DNA from: Haloferax prahovense DSM 18310
GTDB taxonomy: Archaea > Halobacteriota > Halobacteria > Halobacteriales > Haloferacaceae
Assembly (NCBI RefSeq): GCF_000336815.1
Contig: NZ_AOLG01000047.1
Coordinates: forward strand, 389,178 to 453,177
Length of the DNA stretch: 64,000 nucleotides
Direction of reading: 5' to 3'
The notes under the pieces are model-generated. The model ran no database searches. It saw only the letters and a program-made list of their open reading frames with translations, and was not told the DNA's origin. The translations under genes and the position numbers were made by a program. Positions 27,508 to 37,898 of the stretch are shown here, in pieces (within the stretch, counting starts at the first letter, position 1; each line of letters opens with the position of its first letter).

Positions 27508-27630
27508 AGTAACTAATTGTATCGGATGGGTAATAAATCTATCTCCGGAGACGACGGACCTCGGATGCCGAGCGGGCCTCCGTCCGAGCAATATCAAAGG
27601 ATAAAGTGCTCTCCTCTCCGATGTAGTGGT

Positions 27631-28116
27631 ATGGCTGGCGAGGATATCGACGACGTAGACAAGGCGATTCTGTACGCGCTCCAAGAGGATGCCCGGAACA
27701 TGTCGTCCGGCGACATCGCGAAGCGAACGGGAACCTCGGACAGCACCGTCCGCAAGCGCATCCAGCGACTCGAATCCGACGGCGTCGTCAAGGGTTACAG
27801 CGCGAGCGTCGACTATGGGAAGTCGGGCTACCCGCTCCGAATGTTGCTCTACTGTACGGCCTCGATTCCCAAGCGGGGCGAACTCGTCCCCGAGATTCTG
27901 GAGATGGACGGCGTCGTGGCCGTCCAAGAGCTGGTCACCGGCGAACAGAACCTCCTCGTCACCGCCGTCGGCGAGACGGACAGCGACATCACCTCCATCG
28001 CGCAGGAACTCCTCGATATGGGCCTCACGGTCGCCGACGAGGTGCTCGTCCGCACGCACGAGACGACGCCGTTCGGGAAGTTCGACGCCGAGAGACACGC
28101 CGAAAACGATTCCTGA
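27631..28116 (+). CDS. Lrp/AsnC family transcriptional regulator
   Basis: 161 aa from the ATG at 27631. An N-terminal winged HTH (DDVDKAILYALQEDARNMSS and GTSDSTVRKRIQRLESDGV) is followed by an AsnC ligand-binding (RAM-like) domain, with VAVQELVTGEQNLLVTAVGE and DSDITSIAQELLDMGL. The family senses amino acids or other small molecules. A TATA-like GATAAAG at about 27600-27606 sets a leaderless start. Its neighbours are EF-1alpha and the DAB operon; either could be a target, but nothing proves it. Confidence 0.9.
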   Translation: MAGEDIDDVDKAILYALQEDARNMSSGDIAKRTGTSDSTVRKRIQRLESDGVVKGYSASVDYGKSGYPLRMLLYCTASIPKRGELVPEILEMDGVVAVQELVTGEQNLLVTAVGETDSDITSIAQELLDMGLTVADEVLVRTHETTPFGKFDAERHAENDS

Positions 28117-28495
28117 GCGGACGCGCGCACGATATCCTCGCGACGAACGGAGCGTTCACGAATCGGTCAGCGAGTCCGACGAACGACTGCAATCGCGGAT
28201 CGTCGCGGAAAGTCGCCCCCGTGTGAACCGTCGCCGACACTCGGCCGTCGAACGGGCAGATAGCAGGGCACGAGGCTCGAAACGAGCGTTCTAAGCCGAT
28301 TTCCCCTTCCAGAACCGGCGGTTCAAGCCGGACCGCACTCACAAAACCATAATGTTCTATAATGGCTAATTTGCGAACGATTTGTGAATGTAGGTAGATT
28401 TAATAGACAATCTGTTCTCGGATGGGTGTAAGGACGACCAGTATCGGACGCCGAACGCGTTTCGGTGACCGTTCTGGTCAACGACGAATCGAACG
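28117..28495 (+). other. 379-base intergenic region before the DAB operon
   Basis: No gene seen. The last 170 bases are AT-richer, with TATA-like CTATAATGG (about 28355) and GATTTAATAG (about 28393-28402). Either would give a message with a 5' leader, unlike most genes here. Two short GC hairpins (CTCGAAACGAG near 28280 and CCGGCGGTTCAAGCCGG near 28315) lie further upstream. Confidence 0.5.
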
Positions 28496-29980
28496 ATGTC
28501 AGGACACAGCTCGAAGCCGACGGTCGGAGCACTCCCGGACGCGGTGGCGGACTCGCCACTCGCGCCCGTCGCACTAACGAAGCTCGTGTGGGCGCTGTTC
28601 GCCGCGAGCGTCGCCGTGCTCTTCGCCCGAGTCCGACTCGGCGGCGCGTGGGAGGTTCCCGGCGTCGTCGCCGTCGACGGCCTGACCGTGCTGCTATGGG
28701 TGGTCGTGACGTTCTTCAGCGGCATCGTCCACAGCTACTCGCGCCGCTACATGGCCGGCAGTCGCCACGAGACGAGCTTCTTCGCTACCGTGTTCGGCTT
28801 CACGGTCGCCGTGATGGGCCTCGTCGCGGCCGACCACGTCGCGCTGTTTTGGCTGCTCTGGCTGGCGATGGGACTGGCGATGGCGAAACTCATCGGCATC
28901 GTCGACGGCTGGAGTCAAGCGCGGGCCGCCGCGAGCGTCGCTCGCAGGTACTTCCTCGCCAGTAGCGCGTTCCTCGGCGTCGCGCTCGCGGCTCTGTGGT
29001 GGGCGACCGGCGCGGCGACGGTCTCCGGCATCGCCGCGAGCGCCGACGGGCTCGGCGGGCCGGTGTGGCTTCTGGCCTGCGTCGCGCTCGTCCTCGCGGC
29101 GATGATTCAGTCCGCGCTCGTCCCGTTCCACGGCTGGCTCCTCTCGTCGATGACCGCCCCGACGCCCGCCTCCGCGCTGATGCACGCCGGGTTCGTCAAC
29201 GCGGGCGGCATCCTGCTGCTTCGGTTCGCCCCGGTCGTGACCCTCGACGCCACGCTCATGCTCGGCATCGTGGCCGTCGGCGCGACGAGCGCCCTCCTCG
29301 GAAAGCTGCTCAAGAACGTCCAGTCGGACGTCAAGAGCGAACTCGGCTGTTCGACCATCGGACAGATGGGCTTCATGATTATGCAGGCCGGCCTCGGCTT
29401 CTTCGGAGCCGCCATCACCCACCTCATCCTGCACGGCTTCTACAAGGCGTACCACTTCCTCAGCGCGGGCGCGGCGGTCGAACACACCGCCCCGACGGAC
29501 CACGACGCCCACGAGACCGGTGTCGCGGGCGCGGTCGTCGTCCTGGCGACCGGGCTGGCCGGCGGCGCGCTGTTCGCGGCGCTCACCGGGAAGGGAACGC
29601 ACCTCGACAGCGGGCTCCTGCTCGTGACGTTCGTCGTGCTCACCACGCTGCACGCGGCCCGCAACGTCGTCGCGCACGCCTCGCTTCCGACGACAGTCCG
29701 CTACGGCGCGGTCCCGCTCGTCTTCTTGCCGGCAATCACCGTCTACGCGCTCGCCTACGAGGCGATTTCGAGCCTCCTGTCCGGGCTGCCGGTCGTCGAG
29801 GCCCCGGCCGAACTGAGCGCGCTCCACGCGCTCGTCGCCGGCGTCTTCCTCGTCGTCTACGCCGCGATAGAACTCGGCGTCCACGAGCGCAGCCACCGCC
29901 TCTACGTCGCGCTGTTGAACGCGAGCCAACCCGCCTCCAGCACCGTGCTGACCGCCACGGAGGACTACAATGAGTACTGA
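28496..29980 (+). CDS. dabB: DabB, proton-conducting membrane subunit of the DAB inorganic-carbon complex
   Basis: 494 aa, about 13-14 hydrophobic helices, of the NuoL/MrpA antiporter-like family. Marks are SRRYMAGSRHETSFF, FHGWLLSSMTAPTPASALMH (the conserved proton-antiporter loop with H and K/M positions), KLLKNVQSDVKSELGCSTIG and HLILHGFYKAYHFL. No other complex I gene is near. The DabA homologue follows at once and overlaps it by 11 bases, so the role as DabB is strong by context. The pair is thought to couple a cation gradient to one-way CO2 hydration. Confidence 0.88.
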   Translation: MSGHSSKPTVGALPDAVADSPLAPVALTKLVWALFAASVAVLFARVRLGGAWEVPGVVAVDGLTVLLWVVVTFFSGIVHSYSRRYMAGSRHETSFFATVFGFTVAVMGLVAADHVALFWLLWLAMGLAMAKLIGIVDGWSQARAAASVARRYFLASSAFLGVALAALWWATGAATVSGIAASADGLGGPVWLLACVALVLAAMIQSALVPFHGWLLSSMTAPTPASALMHAGFVNAGGILLLRFAPVVTLDATLMLGIVAVGATSALLGKLLKNVQSDVKSELGCSTIGQMGFMIMQAGLGFFGAAITHLILHGFYKAYHFLSAGAAVEHTAPTDHDAHETGVAGAVVVLATGLAGGALFAALTGKGTHLDSGLLLVTFVVLTTLHAARNVVAHASLPTTVRYGAVPLVFLPAITVYALAYEAISSLLSGLPVVEAPAELSALHALVAGVFLVVYAAIELGVHERSHRLYVALLNASQPASSTVLTATEDYNEY

Positions 29981-32405
29981 ACACACCATCGAAGACAGCA
30001 TCGACAAAGCGGCGACGACCGTCGGTTCGGTCTGGCCGATTCACTCGTTCGTGACGGCCAACCCGCTTTCGGGGTTCGAAGACATGCCGTTCCACGAGGC
30101 CGTCACCCAGGCCGCTGACCTCGTCGGCGGTCGCGGCTACCCGACCCCCGAGACGTTCCGGGCGGCCCTCGACGACGGGCAAATCGACCCCGACGTGCTC
30201 GCCTCGGAACTGGCCGACCGCGGCTACGAGGACGACCCCGAAACGCTGCTGGAGCGCATGGACGCCGGCGTCGAGTCGGAGCCCTCGGACGCCGAGACTG
30301 ACGCCAACACCGACACCGCTCGGGTCGACCGCGTGCTGACGAAGTGGCTGTCGGCGTTCCTCGACGAGGGACAGGCCCACTGGCCGATGCCGAACCGCGA
30401 AGACGGGTTCTACAGCGCCTTCCGGTCGATGGCCGCGTACGACGGTCAGATTCCAGACGACGGAATCGTCGCCGACCTCCCCGAGTCGCCGGTCGAAACC
30501 GTCGAAGCCGCGCTGGAGTCGTATCCCCAGGGCCAGTGGGTCCCGATATTCGAGGAGCAACTCGCCGCGCTCCCCGGCTGGACCGGCTTCGTCAAGCAAC
30601 GCGCCGCCGACGGCGGCGAGTGGCAGTCCACGCACCCAATCACGCTCGAAGGCTACCTCGCGGCACGTCTCGCGCTCCTCGACGCGTTCGGCGTCGATGT
30701 CGAGCCGTCGACCGGTCCCGAGACCCCCAAGGCCGACGCGGCCGACGAACTCGCCGACGCGTTCCTGAGCGCGTGGGAGGCGAGTTACCGCGGCGAGGTC
30801 GTCGACCGCGTCGCCGCCGAGAGCGAGGCCCTCGACGATAGCGACTCCGCCGGCCGCCCGGACGCGCAGTTGGTCTTCTGTATCGACACGCGTTCCGAGG
30901 TCATCCGCCGCCACATCGAGGACACGGGCGACTACGAGACCCACGGCTACGCCGGCTTCTTCGGCATCCCGATGGAGTATCAGGGCTACGACGCCGATGT
31001 TGCGGTCGACGCCTGTCCCCCGATTCTCGACCCGCAGCACCACGTCTCCGAGGTCCCGACCGACAGGGAGACGAAGGCGAGTCACGACCGCTGGTCGAAC
31101 CTCCGTGAGACCGCGGGCGAAGTCATCGAGTCGCTGAAGACCAACCCCGCCACCGCCTTCGGATTCGTCGAGAGCGCCGGAAGCGGGTACGGACTGGCCC
31201 TCGCGGCTCGCACGTTCGTCCCCGGTCGCGTCTCCGACCTGCTGGGAACCGCCGACGACGCGGTCCCCGACAACCACGAGTTCTGCGACCAGGCCGTCCA
31301 CCGGCAGCACTCCTACGTCGGCGACCTCCCGGTGGGGCTGACCGACGAGGAGAAAGTCGAGTACGCCGCGAACGCCTTCGGACTGATGGGCTGGGAGGAG
31401 TTCGGCCGTCTCGTCGTGTTCACCGGCCACGCCAGCGAGACGGCGAACAACCCGTTCGATTCGAGTCTGGACTGCGGTGCCTGCGCCGGCAACCCCGGCG
31501 GCCCGAACGCCCGCGTCCTCGCGGCAATCTGCAACGACGAGACCGTCAAGGCTGAACTCCGCGACCGCGGGTTCGACATCCCCGAGGACACGGTGTTCGT
31601 CGCCGGCGAGCACAACACGACGACCGACGAAATCGACCTGTTCGACGGCGACGTGCCCGAGAGCCACGCCGACGACCTCGACCAGTTGCGCGCGGACCTC
31701 GCGGTCGCCCGGGAGAACGCGACCGCCGAGCGCGCCGAGTCGATGGGTGCCGACGGCTCCGCGGGTGTCAGGGAGACCGAGCGCCGCGCCGCCGACTGGG
31801 CCGAGACGCGCCCCGAGTGGGGACTGGCCGGCAACGCCGGTTTCGTCATCGGCCCCCGCGAACTGACGAGCGACCTCGACCTCGACGGCCGCGCGTTCCT
31901 CCACTCGTACGACCACTCGACGGACTCCGACGGCGACGCGCTCGAAGCGATTCTCACGGGACCGATGGTCGTCACGCAGTGGATTAACGCCCAGTACTAC
32001 TTCTCGACGGTCGACAACGCCGTCTACGGCAGCGGGTCGAAGGTGACCCAGAACCCCGTCGGCAACGTCGGCGTCTACCAGGGCAACGGCGGCGACCTGA
32101 TGACGGGGCTCCCGCTCCAGTCGCTGATGGCCGCCGACGACAGGCCGTACCACCAGCCGCTCCGCCTCTCGACGATTATCCACGCGCCGGTCGACCGCGT
32201 CTCCGACGTGCTGGCCGACCACGAGGAACTGACCGAACTGCTCGACAACGACTGGCTCTCGCTGACGGTCGTCGACCCGACGCAGGACCACCGCGCCTTC
32301 CACTACGAGGAGGAACTGACGTGGACGCCGGCGTCCGAACAGATAGCCGCCGAGGTCGAAGCGCGTCCAGAGTCGCCGAACGCGCCCGCCGTCGCGGACG
32401 ACTGA
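29970..32405 (+). CDS. dabA: DabA (DUF2309), zinc-dependent carbonic anhydrase-like subunit
   Basis: 811 aa. The zinc ligands of characterised DabA fall at matching places: C304 and D306 in LVFCIDTRSE, H487 in VVFTGHASE and C502 in SLDCGACAGNPGG. The two-residue and fifteen-residue spacings equal those reported for the Halothiobacillus protein. Other conserved stretches are NGGDLMTGLPLQSLMAADD and ARTFVPGRVSDLLG. With DabB it should supply bicarbonate to the cytoplasm, for carboxylation reactions or pH control. Length is typical. Confidence 0.92.
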   Translation: MSTEHTIEDSIDKAATTVGSVWPIHSFVTANPLSGFEDMPFHEAVTQAADLVGGRGYPTPETFRAALDDGQIDPDVLASELADRGYEDDPETLLERMDAGVESEPSDAETDANTDTARVDRVLTKWLSAFLDEGQAHWPMPNREDGFYSAFRSMAAYDGQIPDDGIVADLPESPVETVEAALESYPQGQWVPIFEEQLAALPGWTGFVKQRAADGGEWQSTHPITLEGYLAARLALLDAFGVDVEPSTGPETPKADAADELADAFLSAWEASYRGEVVDRVAAESEALDDSDSAGRPDAQLVFCIDTRSEVIRRHIEDTGDYETHGYAGFFGIPMEYQGYDADVAVDACPPILDPQHHVSEVPTDRETKASHDRWSNLRETAGEVIESLKTNPATAFGFVESAGSGYGLALAARTFVPGRVSDLLGTADDAVPDNHEFCDQAVHRQHSYVGDLPVGLTDEEKVEYAANAFGLMGWEEFGRLVVFTGHASETANNPFDSSLDCGACAGNPGGPNARVLAAICNDETVKAELRDRGFDIPEDTVFVAGEHNTTTDEIDLFDGDVPESHADDLDQLRADLAVARENATAERAESMGADGSAGVRETERRAADWAETRPEWGLAGNAGFVIGPRELTSDLDLDGRAFLHSYDHSTDSDGDALEAILTGPMVVTQWINAQYYFSTVDNAVYGSGSKVTQNPVGNVGVYQGNGGDLMTGLPLQSLMAADDRPYHQPLRLSTIIHAPVDRVSDVLADHEELTELLDNDWLSLTVVDPTQDHRAFHYEEELTWTPASEQIAAEVEARPESPNAPAVADD

Positions 32406-32721
32406 GACCGGCCTCGCCCCGAACAGGCGGCAGCGACCCCGACGGTCTCCGCTTTTCTGACTCTCTGTCACCACCCAGTACGACACGGATAGCGATCTCG
32501 CGGCGCGTCGCAACCCCGTTTCGGAGTTCTGTATCGCAGTAGTCGGTTTATCACTCCGAACGCCGTCCAGACCGCAACCGCTCCCGGACGGCAGATTTCG
32601 CCACCTGGTTGCGGGTTCGTGGTGTTTACCCCCGTAACTCGACCCAGATTCATGCAAGATAATGAACAGACCGAGCGAACAGATACCAAAGCATTACTTA
32701 TCGCAGTTCGCAGGGGCCTGT
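32406..32721 (+). promoter_or_regulatory. 316-base gap with the gcv promoter
   Basis: No gene seen. A TATA-like ATTACTTATCG (32691-32701) is about 27 bases before the gcvT ATG at 32722, so the operon starts leaderless. No glycine-riboswitch-like structure was noticed; a leaderless start would exclude one. Confidence 0.5.
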
Positions 32722-33813
32722 ATGGGCCTTCGCAAGCCGCCGTTGTACGACGTCCACGCGGACGCCGGGGCGACGTTTACCGAGTTCGGCGGATGGGACA
32801 TGCCTGTGGAGTACGACTCCATCAAGGCCGAACACGTGGCCGTCCGAGAATCGGTCGGCATCTTCGACGTTTCGCACATGAGCGAACTCGAGGTGTCCGG
32901 CCCGGACGCGACCGCGCTGATGCAGCGCCTGACGACGAACGACGTGACGGCCCTCGAACCGGGTGATTCGCAGTACTCGGCCATCGTGAACGACGAGGGC
33001 GTCATCATCGACGACACCGTCGTCTACCGACTCCCCGACCGCGACGAGCGGGTCTACCTCTTCATCCCGAACGCCGGCCACGACGAGGAGATGTACGACC
33101 GCTGGACCTCGTTCCGCGACGACTGGGACCTCGACGCCACCGTCGAGGACGTGACCGAGGACTGGGCGATGTTCGCGGTACAGGGCCCCGACGCCCTCGA
33201 TTCGGTCACGGACGCCACCCCCGACGCCGCCCTCGACGACCTCTCGAAGTTCCAAGCGACGTTCGCCGACGTGGCGGGCGTCGAGTGCTGGGTGGCCCGG
33301 ACGGGCTACACCGGCGAAGACGGCTTCGAGGTCCTCTGTCCGTGGGACGACGCCGAGACCGTCTGGTCGGCGCTCGACGCGACCCCCTGCGGGCTCGGCT
33401 CCCGCGACACGCTCCGACTGGAGATGGGCTACCTGCTCTCGGGACAGGACTTCGACCCCGAGACTGAGCCCCGGACCCCCTACGAGGCCGGCATCGGCTT
33501 CGTCGTCAAGCTCGATACCGAGTTCGTGGGCCGCGACGCCCTCGAACAGCAGTCCGAGGCCGGCGTCGACGAGACCTTCGTCGGCTTCGCCCTCCTCGAC
33601 CGCGGCGTTCCCCGACACGGCTACGACATCGCCGACGCGGACGGCGAAGTCATCGGCGTCGTGACGAGCGGGACGATGAGCCCGACGCTGTCGGAGCCTA
33701 TCGGCCTCGGCTACGTCCCCGTCGAGTACGCCGACGACGAGACCGAGATTTCGGTGCTCGTCCGCGGCCGCGAGAAGCGCGCAGTAATCGTGACACCTCC
33801 CTTCATCAACTGA
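32722..33813 (+). CDS. gcvT: Glycine cleavage T protein (aminomethyltransferase)
   Basis: 363 aa from the ATG at 32722 ([20 protein letters not shown]), fixed by the TATA box. Transfers the aminomethyl carbon from the lipoyl arm of GcvH to tetrahydrofolate. Marks: [48 protein letters not shown] and the late [20 protein letters not shown]. First of four gcv genes with gaps of 2, 1 and -1 bases, so a tight operon. The L protein (dihydrolipoyl dehydrogenase) is elsewhere. Confidence 0.96.
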   Translation: MGLRKPPLYDVHADAGATFTEFGGWDMPVEYDSIKAEHVAVRESVGIFDVSHMSELEVSGPDATALMQRLTTNDVTALEPGDSQYSAIVNDEGVIIDDTVVYRLPDRDERVYLFIPNAGHDEEMYDRWTSFRDDWDLDATVEDVTEDWAMFAVQGPDALDSVTDATPDAALDDLSKFQATFADVAGVECWVARTGYTGEDGFEVLCPWDDAETVWSALDATPCGLGSRDTLRLEMGYLLSGQDFDPETEPRTPYEAGIGFVVKLDTEFVGRDALEQQSEAGVDETFVGFALLDRGVPRHGYDIADADGEVIGVVTSGTMSPTLSEPIGLGYVPVEYADDETEISVLVRGREKRAVIVTPPFIN

Positions 33814-33815
33814 CA

Positions 33816-34196
33816 ATGTTCGAAATCCCTGACGACCGGAAGTACCTGGAATCGCACGAATGGACCACCACCGAGGGCGACGCCGTCAAAATCGGCATCT
33901 CCGACTTCGCGCAGGACGAACTGGGCGACGTCGTCTTCGTCGAACTCCCCGCTGAGGGCGACGAACTCGCCGCCGGCGAGGAGTTCGGCGTGGTCGAGAG
34001 CATCAAGGCCGTCTCGGACCTCTACGCCCCCATCTCGGGCACGGTCACGGCCGTCAACGAGGAACTGTTCGACGCCCCGGAACTCCTCAACGACGACCCC
34101 TACGGCGACGGCTGGATGCTCGAAGTCGAACCGGCCGACACGAGCGAGTTCGACGACCTCCTCTCTCCCGAGGAGTACCGCGAGCAGACGGAGTGA
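33816..34196 (+). CDS. gcvH: Glycine cleavage H protein (lipoyl carrier)
   Basis: 126 aa. The lipoyl-lysine sits in [18 protein letters not shown] (K63 or so). [15 protein letters not shown] and [20 protein letters not shown] complete the family signature. It shuttles the aminomethyl group between the P and T proteins. The start is two bases after gcvT. Confidence 0.97.
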   Translation: MFEIPDDRKYLESHEWTTTEGDAVKIGISDFAQDELGDVVFVELPAEGDELAAGEEFGVVESIKAVSDLYAPISGTVTAVNEELFDAPELLNDDPYGDGWMLEVEPADTSEFDDLLSPEEYREQTE

Positions 34197-34197
34197 G

Positions 34198-35541
34198 ATG
34201 ACGGCTGGAAACGGACGGCGGGTCGGAAGCCCGTACGCCCCACACACCGACGCCGACGAGGAAGCGATGCTGGACGCCGTCGGCGTCGACAGCGCGGAAG
34301 ACCTCTTCGACATCCCCGGTGAGGTCCGCTTCGACGGCGAGTTCGGCGTCGACAGCGCCGACGAACAGGAGCTCAGGAACGCCATGGCCGACCTGTTTTC
34401 ACGCAACGAGGAGCTGACGGAGTTCCTCGGTCGCGGCCACCACGCCCACTACGTGCCGGCGCTGGTCGACGACCTCTCGCGGCGCTCGGAGTTCCTCACC
34501 TCGTACACGCAGTACCAGCCCGAAATCGCACAGGGCTTCCTGCAGGTGCTGTTCGAGTACCAGTCGATGCTGGTCGAACTGACCGGGCTTCCGGTCGCCA
34601 ACTGCTCGATGTACGACGCCGCGACGGCGCTCGCCGAGGCCGCGCTCCTCGCGAACCGCCTTCGCCGCGGCGCGAGCGGCCACCGCGTGCTCGTCCCCGA
34701 ACACCTCCACGAGGGTCGTCTCGGCGTCCTGGAGAACTACCTCGACGGCGCGGAGATGGAAATCGGCGAGTACCCGATGGACGACGGCGCGGTCGACGTC
34801 GAGACCCTCGCGGACCTCGTCGACGACGAGACCGTGATGGTCTACGCCGAGACCCCGACGGTCCGCGGCGTCATCGAGGAGCGACTCGCCGATATCAGCG
34901 ACCTCGCCCACGACAACGACGCGCTGTTCTGTCTCGGAAGCGACCTCGTGGCGCTCGCCCTGCTCGAAGAACCCGCGAGCGTCGGTGCCGACGTGGTCGT
35001 CGGCGAGGCCGGCGCGCTCGGCCTCGGAACGGCCTACGGGATGGGTCTCGGCATCTTCGCCACCCGCGAGGAGTACCTCAGGCAGGTCCCCGGCCGCCTC
35101 GTCGGCGTCTCCGAGGACAGCGCCGACATGCGGGCGTTCACGCTGACGCTCCAGACCCGCGAACAGCACATCCGAAAGGAGCGCGCGACCTCGAACATCT
35201 GTACGAACCAGGCGTGGGTCGCGCTCCGAACCGCCATGCACATGGCGTGGCTCGGCCCCGACCGCCTCGTCGACTTGGCGACGCAGGCCGTCACCGACGC
35301 GCGCGACCTCGCCGCCCGACTGGACGAGCTTTCGGGCGTCAAAGCACCGCTGTACGACCGCCACCACTTCCGCGAGTTCGTCGTCCGGACGGACCAGCCC
35401 GCGCCAGCCATCACGAACGACCTCGCCGGCCGCGGCTTCGCGGTCCACGCCCTCGACGACCACCATCTGCAGGTCTGTATCACCGACGCGAACGCCGACG
35501 CCGCGGACGGACTGGTCGCGGCCTTCGAGGAGGTCATCTGA
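34198..35541 (+). CDS. gcvPA: Glycine dehydrogenase (decarboxylating) subunit 1
   Basis: 447 aa. N-terminal half of the P protein, which in archaea is split in two. [60 protein letters not shown], then [20 protein letters not shown] are the family blocks. With subunit 2 it decarboxylates glycine. Its TGA overlaps the ATG of gcvPB by one base. Confidence 0.96.
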   Translation: MTAGNGRRVGSPYAPHTDADEEAMLDAVGVDSAEDLFDIPGEVRFDGEFGVDSADEQELRNAMADLFSRNEELTEFLGRGHHAHYVPALVDDLSRRSEFLTSYTQYQPEIAQGFLQVLFEYQSMLVELTGLPVANCSMYDAATALAEAALLANRLRRGASGHRVLVPEHLHEGRLGVLENYLDGAEMEIGEYPMDDGAVDVETLADLVDDETVMVYAETPTVRGVIEERLADISDLAHDNDALFCLGSDLVALALLEEPASVGADVVVGEAGALGLGTAYGMGLGIFATREEYLRQVPGRLVGVSEDSADMRAFTLTLQTREQHIRKERATSNICTNQAWVALRTAMHMAWLGPDRLVDLATQAVTDARDLAARLDELSGVKAPLYDRHHFREFVVRTDQPAPAITNDLAGRGFAVHALDDHHLQVCITDANADAADGLVAAFEEVI

Positions 35542-36962
35542 TGAACTTCGACCAAGCCCGATTCAGCCGCGACGACGAGTACGAACCGCTCCTGTCCGAG
35601 AAAGACAGTACCACCGTCGAGGTCGATTCCGACGGCGTCCTCCCCGACGACCTGACCCGCGACGAACTGACGCTGCCGGCGCTGTCTGAGCCGCAACTGG
35701 CGCGCCACTACACGCGCCTGTCGCAGATGAACTACAGCGTCGAACTCGGGCCGTACCCGCTGGGGTCGTGTACGATGAAGTACAACCCCTCGTTCACGGA
35801 GGACGTGGCCGCGGACCCCAACGCCGGGGTCCACCCCGACCGCTCCGACCGGACGATTCAGGGGACGCTCGGCCTCCTGCACGGCCTGCAGGAGTACCTC
35901 GCCGACATCGGCGGGATGGACGCCGTGACGCTCCAGCCCCCGGCGGGTGCCGCGGGCGAGTTCACGGGTATCCTCGTCGCCAAGGCCTACCACGAGTCGC
36001 GCGACGACGACCGCTCGGAGATTATCATTCCCTCGTCGGCCCACGGGACGAACTTCGCGTCGGCCGCGATGGCCGGCTACGACGTGGTCGAACTCCCGTC
36101 CGACGACGACGGCCGCGTCGACATGGAGGCGCTCGACGCCGCCATCTCCGAGGAGACGGCCGCGCTCATGCTCACGAACCCCAACACGCTCGGGCTGTTC
36201 GAGCGCGACATCGTCGACATCGCCGAGATGGTCCACGACGCGGGCGGCCTGCTGTACTACGACGGCGCGAACCTCAACGCGCTGCTCGGCCGCGCCCGCC
36301 CCGGCGACATGGGCTTCGACATCATGCACTACAACGTCCACAAGACGTTCGCCACGCCCCACGGCGGCGGCGGCCCCGGTGCGGGTCCGGTCGGCGTGGT
36401 CGAAGAGCTCGCGGAGTTCCTCCCGAGTCCGATGGTCCGCGAGACGGCCGCCGGCTACGAGCAGTACGAACCCGAGTCCTCTATCGGCAAGGTCCACGGC
36501 TTCGCCGGTAACTGGCTCGTCCTCGTGAAGGCGTACGCCTACATCGCCCGCCTCGGCGACGCCGGTCTCGCGGACGCCAGCGCCAAGGCCGTCCTCAACG
36601 CCAACTACCTCGCCTCGCAGATAGACCTCGAAGTCCCGTACGGGCCGTTCCACCACGAGTTCGCGGCGACCTCGGGCGACCGCGACGCCGCCGACGTGGC
36701 GAAGCGCATGCTCGACTACGGCGTCCACCCGCCGACGACGAAGTGGCCCGAACTCGTCTCGCAGGCGATGCTCACGGAGCCGACGGAAGTCGAGGACAAG
36801 GCGTCGCTCGACGACCTCGCACACGCCTTCAACGCGGCGTACGCCGACTCCGACGAGGCGCTCGAAACCGCGCCCACGAAGACCAGCGCCCGCCGCATCG
36901 ACCAGGTGTCCGCCGCGCGGAACCCGCGGCTCTCGTGGCAGGCGCTCGGCGACGGCGAATAA
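35541..36962 (+). CDS. gcvPB: Glycine dehydrogenase (decarboxylating) subunit 2, PLP subunit
   Basis: 473 aa. The pyridoxal-phosphate lysine is in NVHKTFATPHGGGGPGAGPV; other marks are YPLGSCTMKYNP, LQPPAGAAGEFTGIL and IPSSAHGTNFASAAMAGY. C-terminal PLP subunit pairing with GcvPA. Last gene of the operon; a T run follows 12 bases after the stop. Confidence 0.97.
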   Translation: MNFDQARFSRDDEYEPLLSEKDSTTVEVDSDGVLPDDLTRDELTLPALSEPQLARHYTRLSQMNYSVELGPYPLGSCTMKYNPSFTEDVAADPNAGVHPDRSDRTIQGTLGLLHGLQEYLADIGGMDAVTLQPPAGAAGEFTGILVAKAYHESRDDDRSEIIIPSSAHGTNFASAAMAGYDVVELPSDDDGRVDMEALDAAISEETAALMLTNPNTLGLFERDIVDIAEMVHDAGGLLYYDGANLNALLGRARPGDMGFDIMHYNVHKTFATPHGGGGPGAGPVGVVEELAEFLPSPMVRETAAGYEQYEPESSIGKVHGFAGNWLVLVKAYAYIARLGDAGLADASAKAVLNANYLASQIDLEVPYGPFHHEFAATSGDRDAADVAKRMLDYGVHPPTTKWPELVSQAMLTEPTEVEDKASLDDLAHAFNAAYADSDEALETAPTKTSARRIDQVSAARNPRLSWQALGDGE

Positions 36963-36974
36963 CGAGAAAACCTC

Positions 36975-36979
36975 TTTTT
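36975..36979 (+). terminator. T-run terminator of the gcv operon
   Basis: CCTCTTTTTCGCGG directly follows gcvPB, 7 bases short of the end of the convergent zinc-ribbon gene. Confidence 0.45.
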
Positions 36980-36985
36980 CGCGGC

Positions 36986-37162
36986 TTACGCTTCCGCTTT
37001 CGCGTACGTCTCGATGTCGTCCGTGATGTGGATGTAGCCGTAGTCGCACTCCGTGCAGTGCCACTTCGTCTTCGTGCCGAGGTGAATCTCCATGCTGGCG
37101 GCGAGGTAGAACGTGTCGTTGCCGCAAGCCGGGCATTCGCGCTGGATTTCGAGGTCGCTCAT
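36986..37162 (-). CDS. Small zinc beta-ribbon protein
   Basis: 58 aa from the ATG at 37162. Two CxxC pairs, RECPACGNDTFY (residues 9-20) and WHCTECDYGYIH (34-45), with a short acidic end, should bind one zinc. It resembles a widespread haloarchaeal family of putative zinc beta-ribbon proteins. It is convergent with gcvPB, 23 bases apart. Confidence 0.75.
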   Translation of the reverse strand: MSDLEIQRECPACGNDTFYLAASMEIHLGTKTKWHCTECDYGYIHITDDIETYAKAEA

Positions 37163-37556
37163 GGGGTCGAATCCGTGGTAGTCGTTGTTGAAGATATTGG
37201 TTCGCGGGCGGGATCGGCCCGTGATAAATCAATTACGACGATATGAAATTCGTCTCGGCGGCCGAATGCCCGCAATGGCGAGGGCATCGGCGTCTGCGCG
37301 CTCGACACGAGAGCGACATCGGCGCGAGCGTCCAGAGCGTCGTCGCCGGGATGAAGACCTCTCGGCGTCTGCATCGAGGTCAAAGCGACCGGCCGACGGG
37401 AGGCGAGACTCACCGTCTCGGGACTCGCCGGCGTCGACGAGACACTCACCGTCTCGATATAGGCGGCCGACGAGCGAGTGCGACGGGGACCGTGTCGGCC
37501 TTGCGCACACCTGTCTGTGAAGTAGTGTTATCTCCTTCCAGACACAAGCGACCGGC
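37163..37556 (+). pseudogene. 394-base region, possible remnant of a small gene
   Basis: From 37243, MKFVSAAECPQ and later SDIGASVQSVVAGMKT read in one frame; from about 37350 a better-looking stretch reads in another frame, RPLGVCIEVKATGRREARL and then VSGLAGVDETLTVSI with a stop near 37460. The joint suggests a frameshifted remnant. This is weak: neither part is recognised. The end of the region carries the promoter (TTATCT near 37528) of the next gene. Confidence 0.25.
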
Positions 37557-37898
37557 GTGTCCATCACCGCTATCGAGCGACCCCGCGTACTGCTGTTTTC
37601 CCTCCTCACCGTCGTCTTAGGCGGCCTGACCGTTCGGGCCACCGTCGGCGGTCACGACCCCGTGCAAACGCTGCTCCTCGCCTCGCTGACGGGGTACGCG
37701 GTGACGGGGTTGTTGTTCCACCGGGTACCGAACGTCGAGCGCCTCGCCGCGGTCCCGCTCGGCGTCATCGGCGTCGCCGCCTACGCGGTCGGCGCGCCGA
37801 CGGACCTCCCGGTGCTGTTGGTTCTTCTCGGCGTTGGGGGAGTGGTCGACCTCCTGTGGGACCCGACCGGGAACGTCCAGGGGAGCCAGTCGGACTGA
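37557..37898 (+). CDS. Small membrane protein
   Basis: 113 aa from a GTG at 37557, placed by a TATA-like GTTATCT about 27 bases upstream. Four hydrophobic segments are visible (about 10-28, 37-53, 60-80, 84-100). No motif or family recognised. It lies between the gcv region and the low-G+C cluster. Confidence 0.6.
   Translation: MSITAIERPRVLLFSLLTVVLGGLTVRATVGGHDPVQTLLLASLTGYAVTGLLFHRVPNVERLAAVPLGVIGVAAYAVGAPTDLPVLLVLLGVGGVVDLLWDPTGNVQGSQSD

Noticed and set aside
32406-32721. Possible glycine riboswitch before gcvT
   Set aside because: The TATA position predicts a leaderless message, which leaves no RNA leader, and no tandem aptamer-like fold was noticed.
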